Source: Paraburkholderia sp041321145 (lineage in GTDB: Bacteria > Pseudomonadota > Gammaproteobacteria > Burkholderiales > Burkholderiaceae). Taken from it: a stretch of DNA of 64,000 nt. The stretch covers positions 62,001-126,000 of the forward strand of contig NZ_JBGGWA010000011.1 of NCBI RefSeq assembly GCF_041321145.1, read 5' to 3'. Position numbers and translations under genes: made by a program. Shown here in pieces: positions 1 through 8,593 of this stretch (position 1 is its first letter; each line of letters opens with the position of its first letter). The notes under the pieces were generated by a model. It worked only from the letters and a program-made list of their open reading frames with translations. It made no database searches and had not been told where the DNA came from.

Positions 1-203
1 CCGGTTTCGTCGGCGACGAGGCACTGGTGCGCGAGATTCAGCAACATGTCAAAACGCGCCTCGCCGCGCACGAGTATCCGCGCGAGATCCGTTTCGTCGA
101 AAGCCTGCCGTTGACCGCAACCGGCAAGGTGATTCGCAAAGCGCTGCGTGCGGGACTCGCGCAAGATGCGGAGAATCCTCGCGGCCGGCGTCCGGGCCCG
201 TAA
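1..203 (+). CDS. AMP-dependent acyl-CoA synthetase, C-terminal fragment
   Basis: Only the last 66 residues are present; the reading frame enters from the left edge at base 3. The peptide contains FVESLPLTATGKVIRKALR, the A10-type motif of the ANL (acyl/aryl-CoA synthetase) superfamily; its lysine (TGK) is the catalytic residue of the adenylation half-reaction. Such enzymes activate a carboxylic acid with ATP and CoA. The substrate pocket lies outside the window, so specificity cannot be read. The protein ends in an Arg/Gly/Pro-rich tail, and a strong hairpin follows the stop. Family assignment is solid; substrate unknown. Confidence 0.85.
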   Translation, partial: GFVGDEALVREIQQHVKTRLAAHEYPREIRFVESLPLTATGKVIRKALRAGLAQDAENPRGRRPGP

Positions 204-214
204 CGCCATTCCGC

Positions 215-246
215 ATGCAGCACGCGGCACGCGCCGCGTGCTGCAT
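215..246 (+). terminator. Strong hairpin after acyl-CoA synthetase
   Basis: A perfect 14-bp inverted repeat (ATGCAGCACGCGGC and its complement) encloses a 4-base loop, 11 bases past the stop codon. There is no T-run afterwards, so it may act as a mRNA 3'-end stabiliser or a Rho-associated terminator rather than a classic intrinsic one. Confidence 0.5.
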
Positions 247-416
247 TGCAACTCGCCACCGCACCATGCCCACTGCCGTTCGCGCCACTCGCGCGCCCGC
301 GAAAGCCGCGTAATCGACGCGCGTGCAACATAGGGCAAGTCCCTAATGCGATTTAGCCGTGCATTACCACTCGCGTGGGCAGCCTCCTAAACTTGATTCA
401 AACAGGAGGGGACCCG

Positions 417-815
417 ATGGCCAAACTCATCCACACGATGATTCGCGTGCACGATCTGCCGCGCTCGCTGCAGTTCTATCAAAAGACTTTCAACTTCGAT
501 ATTTCGCATCGGCTCGATTTTCCGGATTTCTCGCTCGTCTATTTGCGCAATGAGGAAGCCGACACCGAAATCGAACTGACGTGGAATAAAGGCCGCGCCG
601 AACCGTATTCGCATGGCGATGGCTACGGTCACGTTGCCGTCTGCGTCGACGATGCGAAAAGCGAACGTCAGCGCCTGGTCGACCTCGGCATGACGCCCAA
701 TGATCTGCGCGAATTCCACAACGACAACGGTGAGTTGCTGGCGCGCTATTTTTTCATTCAGGACCCTGACGGTTACAAGATCGAAGTGCTGGAACGCTAC
801 GGCCATTATCAATAG
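417..815 (+). CDS. gloA: Lactoylglutathione lyase (glyoxalase I)
   Basis: A 132-residue VOC-fold protein that should isomerise the methylglyoxal-glutathione hemithioacetal to S-lactoylglutathione in the cytosol. The expected metal ligands are visible: His6 (LIHTMIRV), Glu53 (EIELTWN), His72 (YGHVAV) and a Glu in YKIEVLER near the C-terminus. The length is typical of the short, Ni-type bacterial GloA. The start is fixed by an AGGAGGGG ribosome-binding site just upstream. It stands alone, transcribed ahead of the dehydrogenase pair with a 57-bp gap, and may detoxify methylglyoxal generated by sugar or polyol oxidation. Role well supported; metal preference is inferred. Confidence 0.9.
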   Translation: MAKLIHTMIRVHDLPRSLQFYQKTFNFDISHRLDFPDFSLVYLRNEEADTEIELTWNKGRAEPYSHGDGYGHVAVCVDDAKSERQRLVDLGMTPNDLREFHNDNGELLARYFFIQDPDGYKIEVLERYGHYQ

Positions 816-872
816 CACAACCAAACCAGGCGGCCGCCGCGCGTAGTAGCCATGCCCCACAAGGAGACAGAC

Positions 873-1562
873 ATGAAGACAACGGTCATTCCGATCGTCG
901 AGTCCGAGCACGCACATCATGCGCATCATCATGACCATGACCATGACCATGACCATGACCATGAACACGGCCACGAGCAGCGCGCGGCGCAGGCTGCCGG
1001 CGCGGCGCTGCGTATCCCGCTCACGCGGCGCGAACTGTTGAGAGGCACAGGCGTGCTGATGGGCACGCTGGCGTTCTCATCGATCTTGTCGACGCTCGCG
1101 CCGAGCCGCGCCTGGGCGCTCGAACTGCAAGGGCTGGACACGCACCAGGGAGAAGTGATCCTGGCGTTCACGCGCCAACTTTATCCGCACGCCACGCTCG
1201 ATAACGCTGTCTATGCCCTGGTGGTCAAGGACCTCGACGCCAAGGCGAAAGCGGACCCGGCTGTGCGTCGGCAACTCGCGGACGGCGTCCAACAGCTCGA
1301 CGCGAAAGCCGGCTCGAACTGGCTCACGCGCACGCCGGCCGCTCAGGCTGAAGACGTCGCGGCGCTCGCGGGTTCGCCGTTTTTCAACACGATACGCGGT
1401 ACGGCGGTGGTCTCGCTATATAGCAACACGATGGCGTATGCGCATTTCGGCTATGGCGCCTCGGAGGGAGACGGCGGTTACCTGAACAAGGGTTTCAACA
1501 GTCTCTCGTGGCTGCCCAATCCGCCGGCCGGCGCCAGCGGCCCGATCCCGACGGATAGCTAA
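873..1562 (+). CDS. Gluconate/sorbitol dehydrogenase small subunit (subunit 3 family), Tat-exported, His-rich leader
   Basis: A 229-aa protein of the gluconate 2-dehydrogenase subunit 3 type, the small partner that escorts a GMC-type flavoprotein through the Tat system. Start chosen at the ATG preceded by AAGGAG; an ATG seven codons upstream has no such site. The first ~35 residues are extraordinarily rich in His, Asp and Glu (HDHDHDHDHEHGH), followed by a twin-arginine motif (TRRELL) and a hydrophobic stretch ending at a likely AWA cleavage site. The His tract is encoded by five perfect ATGACC hexamers. The next gene, 24 bp downstream, encodes the large subunit, which has no signal of its own and so probably hitch-hikes. 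No cytochrome c subunit follows. Function of the His tract is unknown; metal binding is inference. Confidence 0.8.
   Translation: MKTTVIPIVESEHAHHAHHHDHDHDHDHDHEHGHEQRAAQAAGAALRIPLTRRELLRGTGVLMGTLAFSSILSTLAPSRAWALELQGLDTHQGEVILAFTRQLYPHATLDNAVYALVVKDLDAKAKADPAVRRQLADGVQQLDAKAGSNWLTRTPAAQAEDVAALAGSPFFNTIRGTAVVSLYSNTMAYAHFGYGASEGDGGYLNKGFNSLSWLPNPPAGASGPIPTDS
931..960 (+). repeat. Hexanucleotide tandem repeat (ATGACC x5)
   Basis: Five perfect copies of ATGACC, with a sixth variant copy (ATGAAC), encode the alternating His-Asp run of the dehydrogenase small subunit. Since the unit is six bases, copy-number change would lengthen or shorten the His-Asp tract without breaking the frame. Confidence 0.9.
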
Positions 1563-1586
1563 TAGTCAGAACAGCGGAGACAAAAC

Positions 1587-3173
1587 ATGGATCAGGACAA
1601 CAACAAAGTGCGGTTTTCGCATAACGACGACAAGGTCGTCGTGGTCATCGGTTCGGGTGCGGGAGGCGGCACGCTGGCCAACGAACTGGCACAGAAGGGC
1701 ATCAACGTCGTCGTGCTGGAAGCGGGCAAGTTGCATACGCAAGGCGATTTCACGACAGACGAATGGGGCGCATTTCAGATGCTGTCATGGCTCGACAAAC
1801 GCACAACGTCCGGCACATGGCGCGTCGCCAGGGATTTTCCGAATCTGCCCGCATGGATTTGCAAGACGGTGGGCGGTACGACGACTCACTGGGCCGGCGC
1901 CAGCCTGCGCATCAAGCCGCACGAGTTCAAGGCGAAGACGACCTACGGCGACATCAAGGACGCCAACCTGCTCGACTGGCCGCTCACGCGCGAAGAGCTC
2001 GATCCGTATTACGACCGCGCGCAAGCGAAGATGGGCGTGACGCGCACTCAAGGTCTGCCGGGCCTGCCGGGCAATAACAACTTCAAGGTGATGTCCGCCG
2101 GCGCCATGAAAGTCGGCTACAAGGAATGCAATACCGGCCACATGGCGATCAATAGCGTGGTGCGTGACGATCGCGCCCATTGCTTCCAGCGCGGTTTCTG
2201 CTTTCAGGGCTGCCGTACGGGCGCCAAGTGGTCGACGCTCTACACCGAGCTGCCGCGCGCCCAGGCTACGGGGCATATGGAGTTGCGTACTCAGGCGCAT
2301 GTGGTGCGCGTCGAAACGGACGCACGCGGCAAGGCCAAAGAAGTGCTCTACTACGACGGCAACGGCAAATTGCAGCGGCAAAAGGCACGCATTGTTGCTG
2401 TGGCGGGCAATTCGATCGAGACACCGCGTTTGCTGTTGAACTCCCATTCGAGCAAATTCCCGCAAGGCCTCGCGAATGGATCGGGACAGGTGGGGCGCAA
2501 CTACATGCGCCACACCACCGGCTCCGTGTATGCGGTGTTCAACGACAAGGTCGATATGTTCAAGGGCACCACGATGGCCGGCATCATCGAGGACGAAGCG
2601 GTGTTCAATCCGCAACGCGGCTTTGCGGGCGGCTATCACATGGAGACCATCTCGCTCGGCCTGCCGTTTTACGCAGCCTTTCTCGACCCGGGCGCCTGGG
2701 GGCCGACGTTCAGTCAGGCGATGGATCAATACGCGTACACGGCGGGCATGTGGATCGTCGGCGAAGATATGCCGCGCGAGAGCAATCGCGTGACCTTGAA
2801 TACCGACGTGAAGGATCAGTACGGCCAGCCGGTGGCCAACGTGCATTTCGACGATCACCCGAATGACGAAGCGATGCGCGAGCATGCGTTCAAACAGGGC
2901 ACGGCGGTGTACGAAGCGGCGGGCGCCAAGACCGTTTATCGGGTGCCGCCGTATCCGTCCACGCACAACCTCGGTACAGCGCGGATGAGCGCGCGCGCCG
3001 AAGACGGCGTGTGCAACAGTTTTGGCCAGACGCACGAGGTGTCGAATCTGTTCATCTCTGATGGCAGCCAGTTCACCACCGGCGCAGCGGAAAACCCGAC
3101 CATGACAATCGTGACGCTGGCGATCCGCCAGGCCGATCACATCGCGGCGCAGATGAACAAACGTAGGGTGTAA
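1587..3173 (+). CDS. GMC-family FAD oxidoreductase (gluconate/sorbitol dehydrogenase large subunit type)
   Basis: 528 residues. An N-terminal FAD-binding GSGAGGG at residues 22-28, an acidic end of beta-2 (LEAGK), the FAD-contacting THWAG motif around residue 105, and the C-terminal GMC signature with HNLGTARM and NPTMTIVTLA place it in the glucose-methanol-choline family, subgroup of membrane-associated gluconate 2-dehydrogenase, sorbitol and related dehydrogenases. It should oxidise a sugar, polyol or sugar acid in the periplasm and pass electrons to the respiratory chain. It has no signal peptide and probably crosses the membrane with the Tat-signal small subunit encoded just upstream. The usual cytochrome c subunit gene is missing here, so the electron acceptor is unclear. 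Substrate cannot be told from sequence. Confidence 0.85.
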   Translation: MDQDNNKVRFSHNDDKVVVVIGSGAGGGTLANELAQKGINVVVLEAGKLHTQGDFTTDEWGAFQMLSWLDKRTTSGTWRVARDFPNLPAWICKTVGGTTTHWAGASLRIKPHEFKAKTTYGDIKDANLLDWPLTREELDPYYDRAQAKMGVTRTQGLPGLPGNNNFKVMSAGAMKVGYKECNTGHMAINSVVRDDRAHCFQRGFCFQGCRTGAKWSTLYTELPRAQATGHMELRTQAHVVRVETDARGKAKEVLYYDGNGKLQRQKARIVAVAGNSIETPRLLLNSHSSKFPQGLANGSGQVGRNYMRHTTGSVYAVFNDKVDMFKGTTMAGIIEDEAVFNPQRGFAGGYHMETISLGLPFYAAFLDPGAWGPTFSQAMDQYAYTAGMWIVGEDMPRESNRVTLNTDVKDQYGQPVANVHFDDHPNDEAMREHAFKQGTAVYEAAGAKTVYRVPPYPSTHNLGTARMSARAEDGVCNSFGQTHEVSNLFISDGSQFTTGAAENPTMTIVTLAIRQADHIAAQMNKRRV

Positions 3174-3318
3174 GACGATGACGAGGTGAGCGCTGCGTTC
3201 GGGTTCGATGCGATTGTCGACTGACGGATGCCGGCGTATGTTGGCGAAGGATGGCGGCGTGCCGCGGTTGAGTGAAGCCGGCCGCGGCACGGATGCCTGA
3301 AAACAGGGAGTAAGCGTC

Positions 3319-3669
3319 ATGTGTGGTATTTACATCAACGCCGATCCGATTCTCTATGAATCGCGCACGCGCTCGTTGCGGATTCACGGTGTGATCACGA
3401 CGGTCCGCCTCGAAAATCTGTTCTGGGACGTGCTGCACGAAATCGCCGCACGCGAAAGCATGACCACCAGTCAGTTCGCCGTGAAGCTATACGACGAGCT
3501 GATTGCGCTGCGCGGCGAGATGCCGACCAACTTCGCGTCGTTCCTGCGGGTGTGCTGCTTGCGCTACCTGTCGATGCGCACGGAGAAAGGTACGACCGTT
3601 CCCGATGCCGTGCCCGAGTCGGCCGCGGCGGTCAACGAGGCGAGGCCGCGGATTCTGAAGACGGTTTGA
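3319..3669 (+). CDS. Ribbon-helix-helix domain protein
   Basis: A 116-residue protein with a GGGAG ribosome-binding site. Residues ~22-60 (LRIHGVITTVRLENLFWDVL followed by an IAARE...TSQF helix) match the RHH_4-type ribbon-helix-helix domain, usually a dimeric DNA-binding fold in which a short strand contacts the major groove. The C-terminal ~30 residues are low-complexity and Ala/Pro-rich. It may be a small transcriptional regulator, but no target is apparent. It lies 145 bp after the dehydrogenase and could be its regulator or an independent gene. Family assignment from pattern recognition. Confidence 0.7.
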   Translation: MCGIYINADPILYESRTRSLRIHGVITTVRLENLFWDVLHEIAARESMTTSQFAVKLYDELIALRGEMPTNFASFLRVCCLRYLSMRTEKGTTVPDAVPESAAAVNEARPRILKTV

Positions 3670-3768
3670 CGCAGGAACGGAATAGGCGCACACCGGCTCT
3701 ACCGCGAGCGCGGCTGGTTTCGCATGCTACGATGCTTTGCCTATTGCGCAGAAGCGTCGGAGACATAG

Positions 3769-4149
3769 ATGCGTCCAGAGAGTGCCGCTCGTTTCGATGA
3801 ACAGTTTGCGCCTCGCATCGCCGAGGCTCTCGCCGCCTGTTTCGCCACGACCGTGCATACCGAAGTGCTGCCTTATGGCGGCCATGGGCATCCCACGCGC
3901 GTGCGGATTCATGCAGCGCCGATCGAAGACCTGCGCCACTACCCGCATCCGCTGAATCTGTTTCTGACCTGGGATAGCGACGAAATCGAAAGGCTGATGG
4001 GGGCGGCGGGGCAGGCGCGCTTCGCCAGCTATCTGGCTGCATTGCCGCGCAAGCTCGAAGCCTGGCGGCACGCGCGCGAACTGGATTTTCTCTCGCATAC
4101 CCAAGCCGAGCCGGTGACATTGATCGGCGGGCTCGACTTCGAGTCGTAA
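3769..4149 (+). CDS. Conserved hypothetical protein (possibly DUF5594)
   Basis: A 126-residue, probably cytosolic protein with no signal peptide or membrane segment. Its start is preceded by a weak GGAGACATAG site. It carries the sequences VHTEVLPYGGHGHPTRVRIH and LFLTWDSDEIERLM. From memory it resembles a small Burkholderia-specific family (DUF5594), but this was not checked. No function can be assigned. Codon use matches neighbours, arguing that it is a real gene. Confidence 0.6.
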   Translation: MRPESAARFDEQFAPRIAEALAACFATTVHTEVLPYGGHGHPTRVRIHAAPIEDLRHYPHPLNLFLTWDSDEIERLMGAAGQARFASYLAALPRKLEAWRHARELDFLSHTQAEPVTLIGGLDFES

Positions 4150-4221
4150 GAAGCGCGTAACTGGCGCGTAACAGACGTTGTGCAACGAACGGGCGCCGTG
4201 CAGGAAGCATCGCGCAACATG

Positions 4222-4251
4222 CAAAAAGCGCCGCGCGGGAAAGCGCGCGGC
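4222..4251 (-). terminator. Intrinsic terminator of chemoreceptor gene
   Basis: An 8-bp perfect GC stem (GCCGCGCG/CGCGCGGC, 6-base loop) is followed, on the minus strand, by GCTTTTTGC, about 47 bp beyond the chemoreceptor stop codon. Confidence 0.7.
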
Positions 4252-4297
4252 TTGCGGGGCGGCTATAAAACGTCGCTGCGATTTCGCTTGGCGTGCC

Positions 4298-6097
4298 TTA
4301 GTCCAGCTTGAACTGCGTCACTGCGCTGGCAAGACTCGCCGCCTGGCTTTGCAAGGCGGCCGCGGCCGCTGTCGATTCCTCGACCAGCGCGGCGTTCTGC
4401 TGAACCATCTCGTCCAGTTGGCTGACCGCGCGGTTCACTTCCTGAATCCCGCGCGTTTGCTCGTTGGCCGCCTGGGTGATTTCGGAAATGATGGTCGTCA
4501 CGTTGGCGACGTTGTTGACGATCTCCGTCATCGTCTCACCGGCCTGGTGAACCTGGCCCGAACCGGATGTCACGCTCGCGACGGTTGCTTCGATCAGCAC
4601 CTTGATTTCCTTCGCGGCCTGCGCGCTGCGCTGCGCGAGGCTGCGCACTTCGCCGGCCACCACCGCGAAACCGCGGCCTTGCTCACCCGCGCGCGCGGCT
4701 TCCACCGCGGCGTTCAACGCGAGGATATTGGTCTGGAACGCAATGCCGTCGATCACGCCGATGATGTCGGAGATTTTCACCGACGCATGCTCGATCTCGC
4801 CCATGGTCGTAATCACTTCGGAGATCACCACGCCGCCGCGCGAGGCGACCTGCGATGCGGACACGGCGCTATCGTCGGCCTGCTTCGCGGCGCTGGCCGA
4901 TTGCGTGACTGTCGAGGTGATTTCTTCCATCGACGCCGCCGTCTGTTGCAGGCTCGCCGCAGCCGATTCGGTGCGGCCCGACAGATCCACGTTGCCGGCG
5001 GCGATTTCATTCGCGGCCACACGCACCGATTCGCTGGCATCGCGAATCTGGCGCATCACGTGGCTGAGTTTGTCGATGAAGGTATTGAACGAACGCGCGA
5101 TCTGGGCGACTTCGTCGTTGCCGACGGCTGGCAGACGTTGCGTCAGATCGCCTTCGCCCGAACCGATCGCGTCCATCGCATCGCGTACTTTCGACAGGCG
5201 CTGGAACGAGACGGCGGTGACCGCGGCCACGACCGCGGCGGCGATACCGGCAACCACGATCAGAGCGATGATCGAAGCGGTCAACAACGATCGCATGCCC
5301 GCAGTCGCCTCCGCTTTGTCGAGTGCGACGACGGCGTACCAGTCCGTGCCGGGAATGGCCTCGGCGCGCAGCAGTTTCGTGCTGCCGTTCACGTCGACTT
5401 CGACAGGGTGCTCGGCGCTGAAGAGCGCGGCCAGCTTGTCGCTGGTGAGCGCCGGCGCGAGGTCCGACACCGGCTTCAAGGTCAGCTTCGCGTCCGGATG
5501 CGCGACGATATGGCCGCTCGCGTCGACCAACATGCCGAAGCTGGCGGGCGTGGGGTGAATCGCCTTGACGTTGGCAATCACGCTGTCCATCGCGACGTCG
5601 CCGGATACGACGCCTTTCACGGCGCCATCGCGCACCACGGGCGCCGCGAATGCGACGACCAGCTTGCCCGTGCCCACGTCCACATAAGGCGGCGTCACCA
5701 CCGGCTTGCCCGCTGCGGCAGCCTGCTTGTACCAGGGGCGGCCGGTCGGATCGTAGTCGGGCGGAATGCCGGTCGGGTCGGAGAACTTCGCGGTCTTGTC
5801 CGCGTAGCCGACGTACACATTGGTGAACTTGCCGGCTGCGGCGATCTGCTTCAACGCGGCGGACGGATCGGGCTGAAGCACGGCGTCCTGCAGCGAGTTG
5901 ATCATCTGGCTATTGGATGCGACCCAGTCGGCGATACCGTCTGCATGGCCGCTTTCCACGGCGTTCAAACTGTTTTCAATGGCTTCGGCGTTATACGAGT
6001 TGGCGACGACATAGTTGAGGACCGCGTTGGCAGCGAGCGCAACCACAACGATAGCGACGCACAGGGCGACGATGCGCGCGCGAATGGAGGAGAACAT
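4298..6097 (-). CDS. Methyl-accepting chemotaxis protein with dCache domain
   Basis: 599 residues. TM1 (~8-30), a periplasmic dCache domain (~40-270), TM2 (~275-297), a HAMP segment and a cytoplasmic signalling hairpin whose tip carries the invariant stretch IDGIAFQTNILALNAAVEAA. The protein should sense a ligand in the periplasm and control CheA. The distal dCache pocket has YDPTGRPWY, PPYVD and GDVAMD, the arrangement of Tyr, Arg, Trp, Tyr and Asp residues known from amino-acid-binding dCache receptors (PctA-like), so amino-acid sensing is a reasonable inference. There is no C-terminal NWETF-type CheR/CheB tether. Monocistronic; no chemotaxis genes nearby. Confidence 0.92.
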   Translation of the reverse strand: MFSSIRARIVALCVAIVVVALAANAVLNYVVANSYNAEAIENSLNAVESGHADGIADWVASNSQMINSLQDAVLQPDPSAALKQIAAAGKFTNVYVGYADKTAKFSDPTGIPPDYDPTGRPWYKQAAAAGKPVVTPPYVDVGTGKLVVAFAAPVVRDGAVKGVVSGDVAMDSVIANVKAIHPTPASFGMLVDASGHIVAHPDAKLTLKPVSDLAPALTSDKLAALFSAEHPVEVDVNGSTKLLRAEAIPGTDWYAVVALDKAEATAGMRSLLTASIIALIVVAGIAAAVVAAVTAVSFQRLSKVRDAMDAIGSGEGDLTQRLPAVGNDEVAQIARSFNTFIDKLSHVMRQIRDASESVRVAANEIAAGNVDLSGRTESAAASLQQTAASMEEITSTVTQSASAAKQADDSAVSASQVASRGGVVISEVITTMGEIEHASVKISDIIGVIDGIAFQTNILALNAAVEAARAGEQGRGFAVVAGEVRSLAQRSAQAAKEIKVLIEATVASVTSGSGQVHQAGETMTEIVNNVANVTTIISEITQAANEQTRGIQEVNRAVSQLDEMVQQNAALVEESTAAAAALQSQAASLASAVTQFKLD

Positions 6098-6400
6098 GTT
6101 GGGAGTCTTTCGGAGTAAACGGTGAGCCGGAGTCGGTGAGGCGGGGGCCTCATACCCGGTATACGGCGTGGGCAGCGCAGACTTGAGCGGGTCATGCTTT
6201 CAATTGCTGACCGACGCCGGGAAAGCCGCTTGGGGCGGCGCGCCGCCACGCTGTCCAATTTTTCGCGCGATACGGGCTTTTCAATAGACGCCGAAATCGA
6301 ACCGCGCAGGAACACGCGTGTCGCGCCCGGCGATCTGAAAAAAAACGGCCGCTGCTTTTATTGCAGCGGCCGCTTCTTCTGGCATGGGTCGATTTGAAAC
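6098..6400. other. Intergenic region, chemoreceptor upstream / plc downstream
   Basis: About 300 bp with no convincing gene. It holds the upstream region of the leftward chemoreceptor and the terminator of the phospholipase gene. No FliA-type promoter was recognisable by eye. Confidence 0.6.
6338..6376 (-). terminator. Intrinsic terminator of phospholipase C gene
   Basis: On the minus strand, GCGGCCGCTGC pairs with GCAGCGGCCG around an AATAAAA loop and is followed by a run of eight T. It sits ~25 bp after the phospholipase stop. Confidence 0.85.
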
Positions 6401-8512
6401 TTAACTGCCCAGCGCCGGATCGCTCATGCTGCTCTTGCCGGTTTCCACGTGTCCGGCGAAGCGCCGAGCAAACGACGGGTCGGTGTCGACTGTAATCGCC
6501 AGGTCGTACCAGCCGTGTGCGTTGCGCAGATCGAGGTACAGCTCTTCGGTATCGCCGCCGCGAACCGAATGCCTGACGATGTTGTCCGCGTCATACGCGT
6601 TGACGATCGTGAACTGGCAGCGCGCGCTGCCCACATTTTCCAGCCGCAATTGCAGATTGCCGTTCGCGACATCGTAGCCCTCGGCGATTTCCGGCCGCGC
6701 GATTTCGGCGCCGTTCCACCAGCTTCTCGCGACCGGCTTGCCCGCGAAACGACGCAGAAAGCCGTTCGGGCCGTGCACCGTGAAATCGTACGTGCCGTCG
6801 ACATTCAACGGGAGCCGATCCTGCAGACGCTTGCCGGCTTCGACCGTATACGTGCGCGGCGCGTCGAGGCCATGCGCTGCGTAGACGAGAAATACAGCCC
6901 CGGTGCGCCCCGTGTTGACGAAACGCATCGTCAGCGTGTTGGCCGAGCCTTCGCCGTGCACGCGCACGAACAGCTCGTACGGCAGGGCGCGAGCCGGGCG
7001 TACGCCGGGTTCCTGCTTCGGCACGGCCTGCACGGCCGGTGGCAGCGGCACATAGTCCGGGTGGCGGTTCTGATCGGGCGGCACATAGCCGCTCGTGCTC
7101 GGCAGTGCCGGGAACGCGTCGTTCGGATTGCTGAAGTTGAATGCCGACATCAGATCGCCGCACACCGCACGGCGCCACGGCGTGATGTTCGACTCGCCGA
7201 GATTGTGCTGCTGCCCGAAGCGCTTTTCGATGAAACGGATCACCGAGGTATGGTCGAACAGTTCCGAGCACACATAGCCGCCCTTCGACCACGGCGAGAC
7301 CACCAGCATCGGCACGCGCGGTCCGAGCCCATACGGACCTGCCGGCGTTTTGCCGTTGCCCGGATAGTTTTCATTGCTGGTATCGACCGTCGACAAACCG
7401 TTTGCGCTAGAGGCCGGCGCGAACGGGGGCGCCATGTGATCGAAGAAGCCGTCGTTCTCGTCGTAATTGATCAGCAGCACGGTCTTGCTCCACACCTCGG
7501 GATTCGAGGTGAGAATCTGCAGGACCTGATCGATGTACCACGCACCGTAATTCGACGGCCAGTTCGGGTGCTCGGAATACGCCTCCGGCGCGACGATCCA
7601 CGAGACTTGCGGCAGCGCGTTGTTCTGTACGTCGCGCTTGAGGATGTCGAAGTAGCCGTCGCCCTTCGCCGCGTGGGTGCCCGTGCGCGCATTGTCGTAC
7701 AGCGGATTGCCCGGCTGCGCATTGCGGTACTGGTTGAAGTACAGCAGCGAGTTGTCGCCGTAGTTGCCGATGTACGCGTTTTGCGTCCAGCCCCATGCGC
7801 CGTTCGCATCGAGCCCGGTGCCGATGTCCTGATAGATCTTCCACGAAATACCCGCGTTTTGCAGCACTTCCGGATACGTGGACCAGCCGTAGCCGAGTTC
7901 GGAATTGTCGATCACCGGGCCGCCGCCGCTGCCGTCGTTGCCGACCCAGCCGCTCCACATGTAGTAGCGGTTCGGATCGGTCGGGCCCATCAGCGAGCAA
8001 TGGTAGGCGTCGCAGATCGTGAAGGCGTCGGCGAGCTGATAGTGAAACGGAATGTCGTCGCGTGTGAGGTAGGCCATCGTCGTGGTGCCCTTGGAAGGCA
8101 CCCATTGATCGTAGCGGCCGCCGTTCCATGCCGCGTGCGTGCTGTTCCAGTCGTGTGCGAGGTCTTGCAGGAATTGCAGGCCGAGATTCGGCGCGGTGGG
8201 GCGGAACGGCAACACATAGCCTGCGTCCGCGGCGAGCGGCTGATACCACACCGGCTTGCCGTTGGGCAGGTTGATCGCGCGCGTATCGCCGAAGCCGCGC
8301 ACGCCCTTGAGCGTGCCGAAGTAATGGTCGAACGAGCGGTTTTCCTGCATCAACACGACGATGTGCTCGACATCGCGAATGCTGCCGGTTTTATTGTTGG
8401 CCGGAATGGCGAGGGCGTTGCGAATGCCCAGCGGCAACATGCTCAACGCGGTGGCGGAACCCGCGGCGTGAGCGGCGGAACGCAGAAAATCACGGCGATT
8501 TTTTGAAGTCAT
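6401..8512 (-). CDS. Phosphocholine-specific phospholipase C, Tat-exported
   Basis: 703 residues, the usual length of the phosphocholine-type phospholipase C (PlcH/PlcN) family. N-terminal twin-arginine signal (KNRRDFLRSAAHAAG) followed by a phosphoesterase domain (~40-480) with VLMQENRSFDHYFGTL, DENDGFFDH and HTSVIRFIEKRF, then two C-terminal DUF756-type beta domains (~510-690). The enzyme should be folded in the cytosol, exported by Tat and hydrolyse phosphatidylcholine or sphingomyelin to release phosphocholine, useful as virulence factor or for phosphate/choline acquisition. A small lipoprotein gene lies 81 bp upstream on the same strand and may be cotranscribed. No plcR chaperone gene is present. 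Confidence 0.93.
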   Translation of the reverse strand: MTSKNRRDFLRSAAHAAGSATALSMLPLGIRNALAIPANNKTGSIRDVEHIVVLMQENRSFDHYFGTLKGVRGFGDTRAINLPNGKPVWYQPLAADAGYVLPFRPTAPNLGLQFLQDLAHDWNSTHAAWNGGRYDQWVPSKGTTTMAYLTRDDIPFHYQLADAFTICDAYHCSLMGPTDPNRYYMWSGWVGNDGSGGGPVIDNSELGYGWSTYPEVLQNAGISWKIYQDIGTGLDANGAWGWTQNAYIGNYGDNSLLYFNQYRNAQPGNPLYDNARTGTHAAKGDGYFDILKRDVQNNALPQVSWIVAPEAYSEHPNWPSNYGAWYIDQVLQILTSNPEVWSKTVLLINYDENDGFFDHMAPPFAPASSANGLSTVDTSNENYPGNGKTPAGPYGLGPRVPMLVVSPWSKGGYVCSELFDHTSVIRFIEKRFGQQHNLGESNITPWRRAVCGDLMSAFNFSNPNDAFPALPSTSGYVPPDQNRHPDYVPLPPAVQAVPKQEPGVRPARALPYELFVRVHGEGSANTLTMRFVNTGRTGAVFLVYAAHGLDAPRTYTVEAGKRLQDRLPLNVDGTYDFTVHGPNGFLRRFAGKPVARSWWNGAEIARPEIAEGYDVANGNLQLRLENVGSARCQFTIVNAYDADNIVRHSVRGGDTEELYLDLRNAHGWYDLAITVDTDPSFARRFAGHVETGKSSMSDPALGS

Positions 8513-8593
8513 GGGTTTGGCTTTCGATCTTCAGAAGAGAAACGAACCACGCGGCGCGCGAGCGTGGGCGGCGCGACGCATGGGGCGCGGAAC

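Noticed and set aside
931..960. Tandem repeat as CRISPR or regulatory array
   Set aside because: Hexamer units inside a coding region with no spacers; explained by the His-Asp tract.
1785..3320. 511-aa minus-strand open frame opposite the GMC dehydrogenase
   Set aside because: Antisense shadow of a well-supported gene, with His/Arg-rich composition.
4178..6118. 646-aa plus-strand open frame opposite the chemoreceptor
   Set aside because: It mirrors the chemoreceptor gene in high-GC DNA and its translation is Arg/His-rich with no family similarity; the minus-strand frame has clear chemoreceptor motifs.
6449..8506. 685-aa plus-strand open frame opposite the phospholipase
   Set aside because: Antisense shadow; the minus strand encodes a full Tat-exported phospholipase C.
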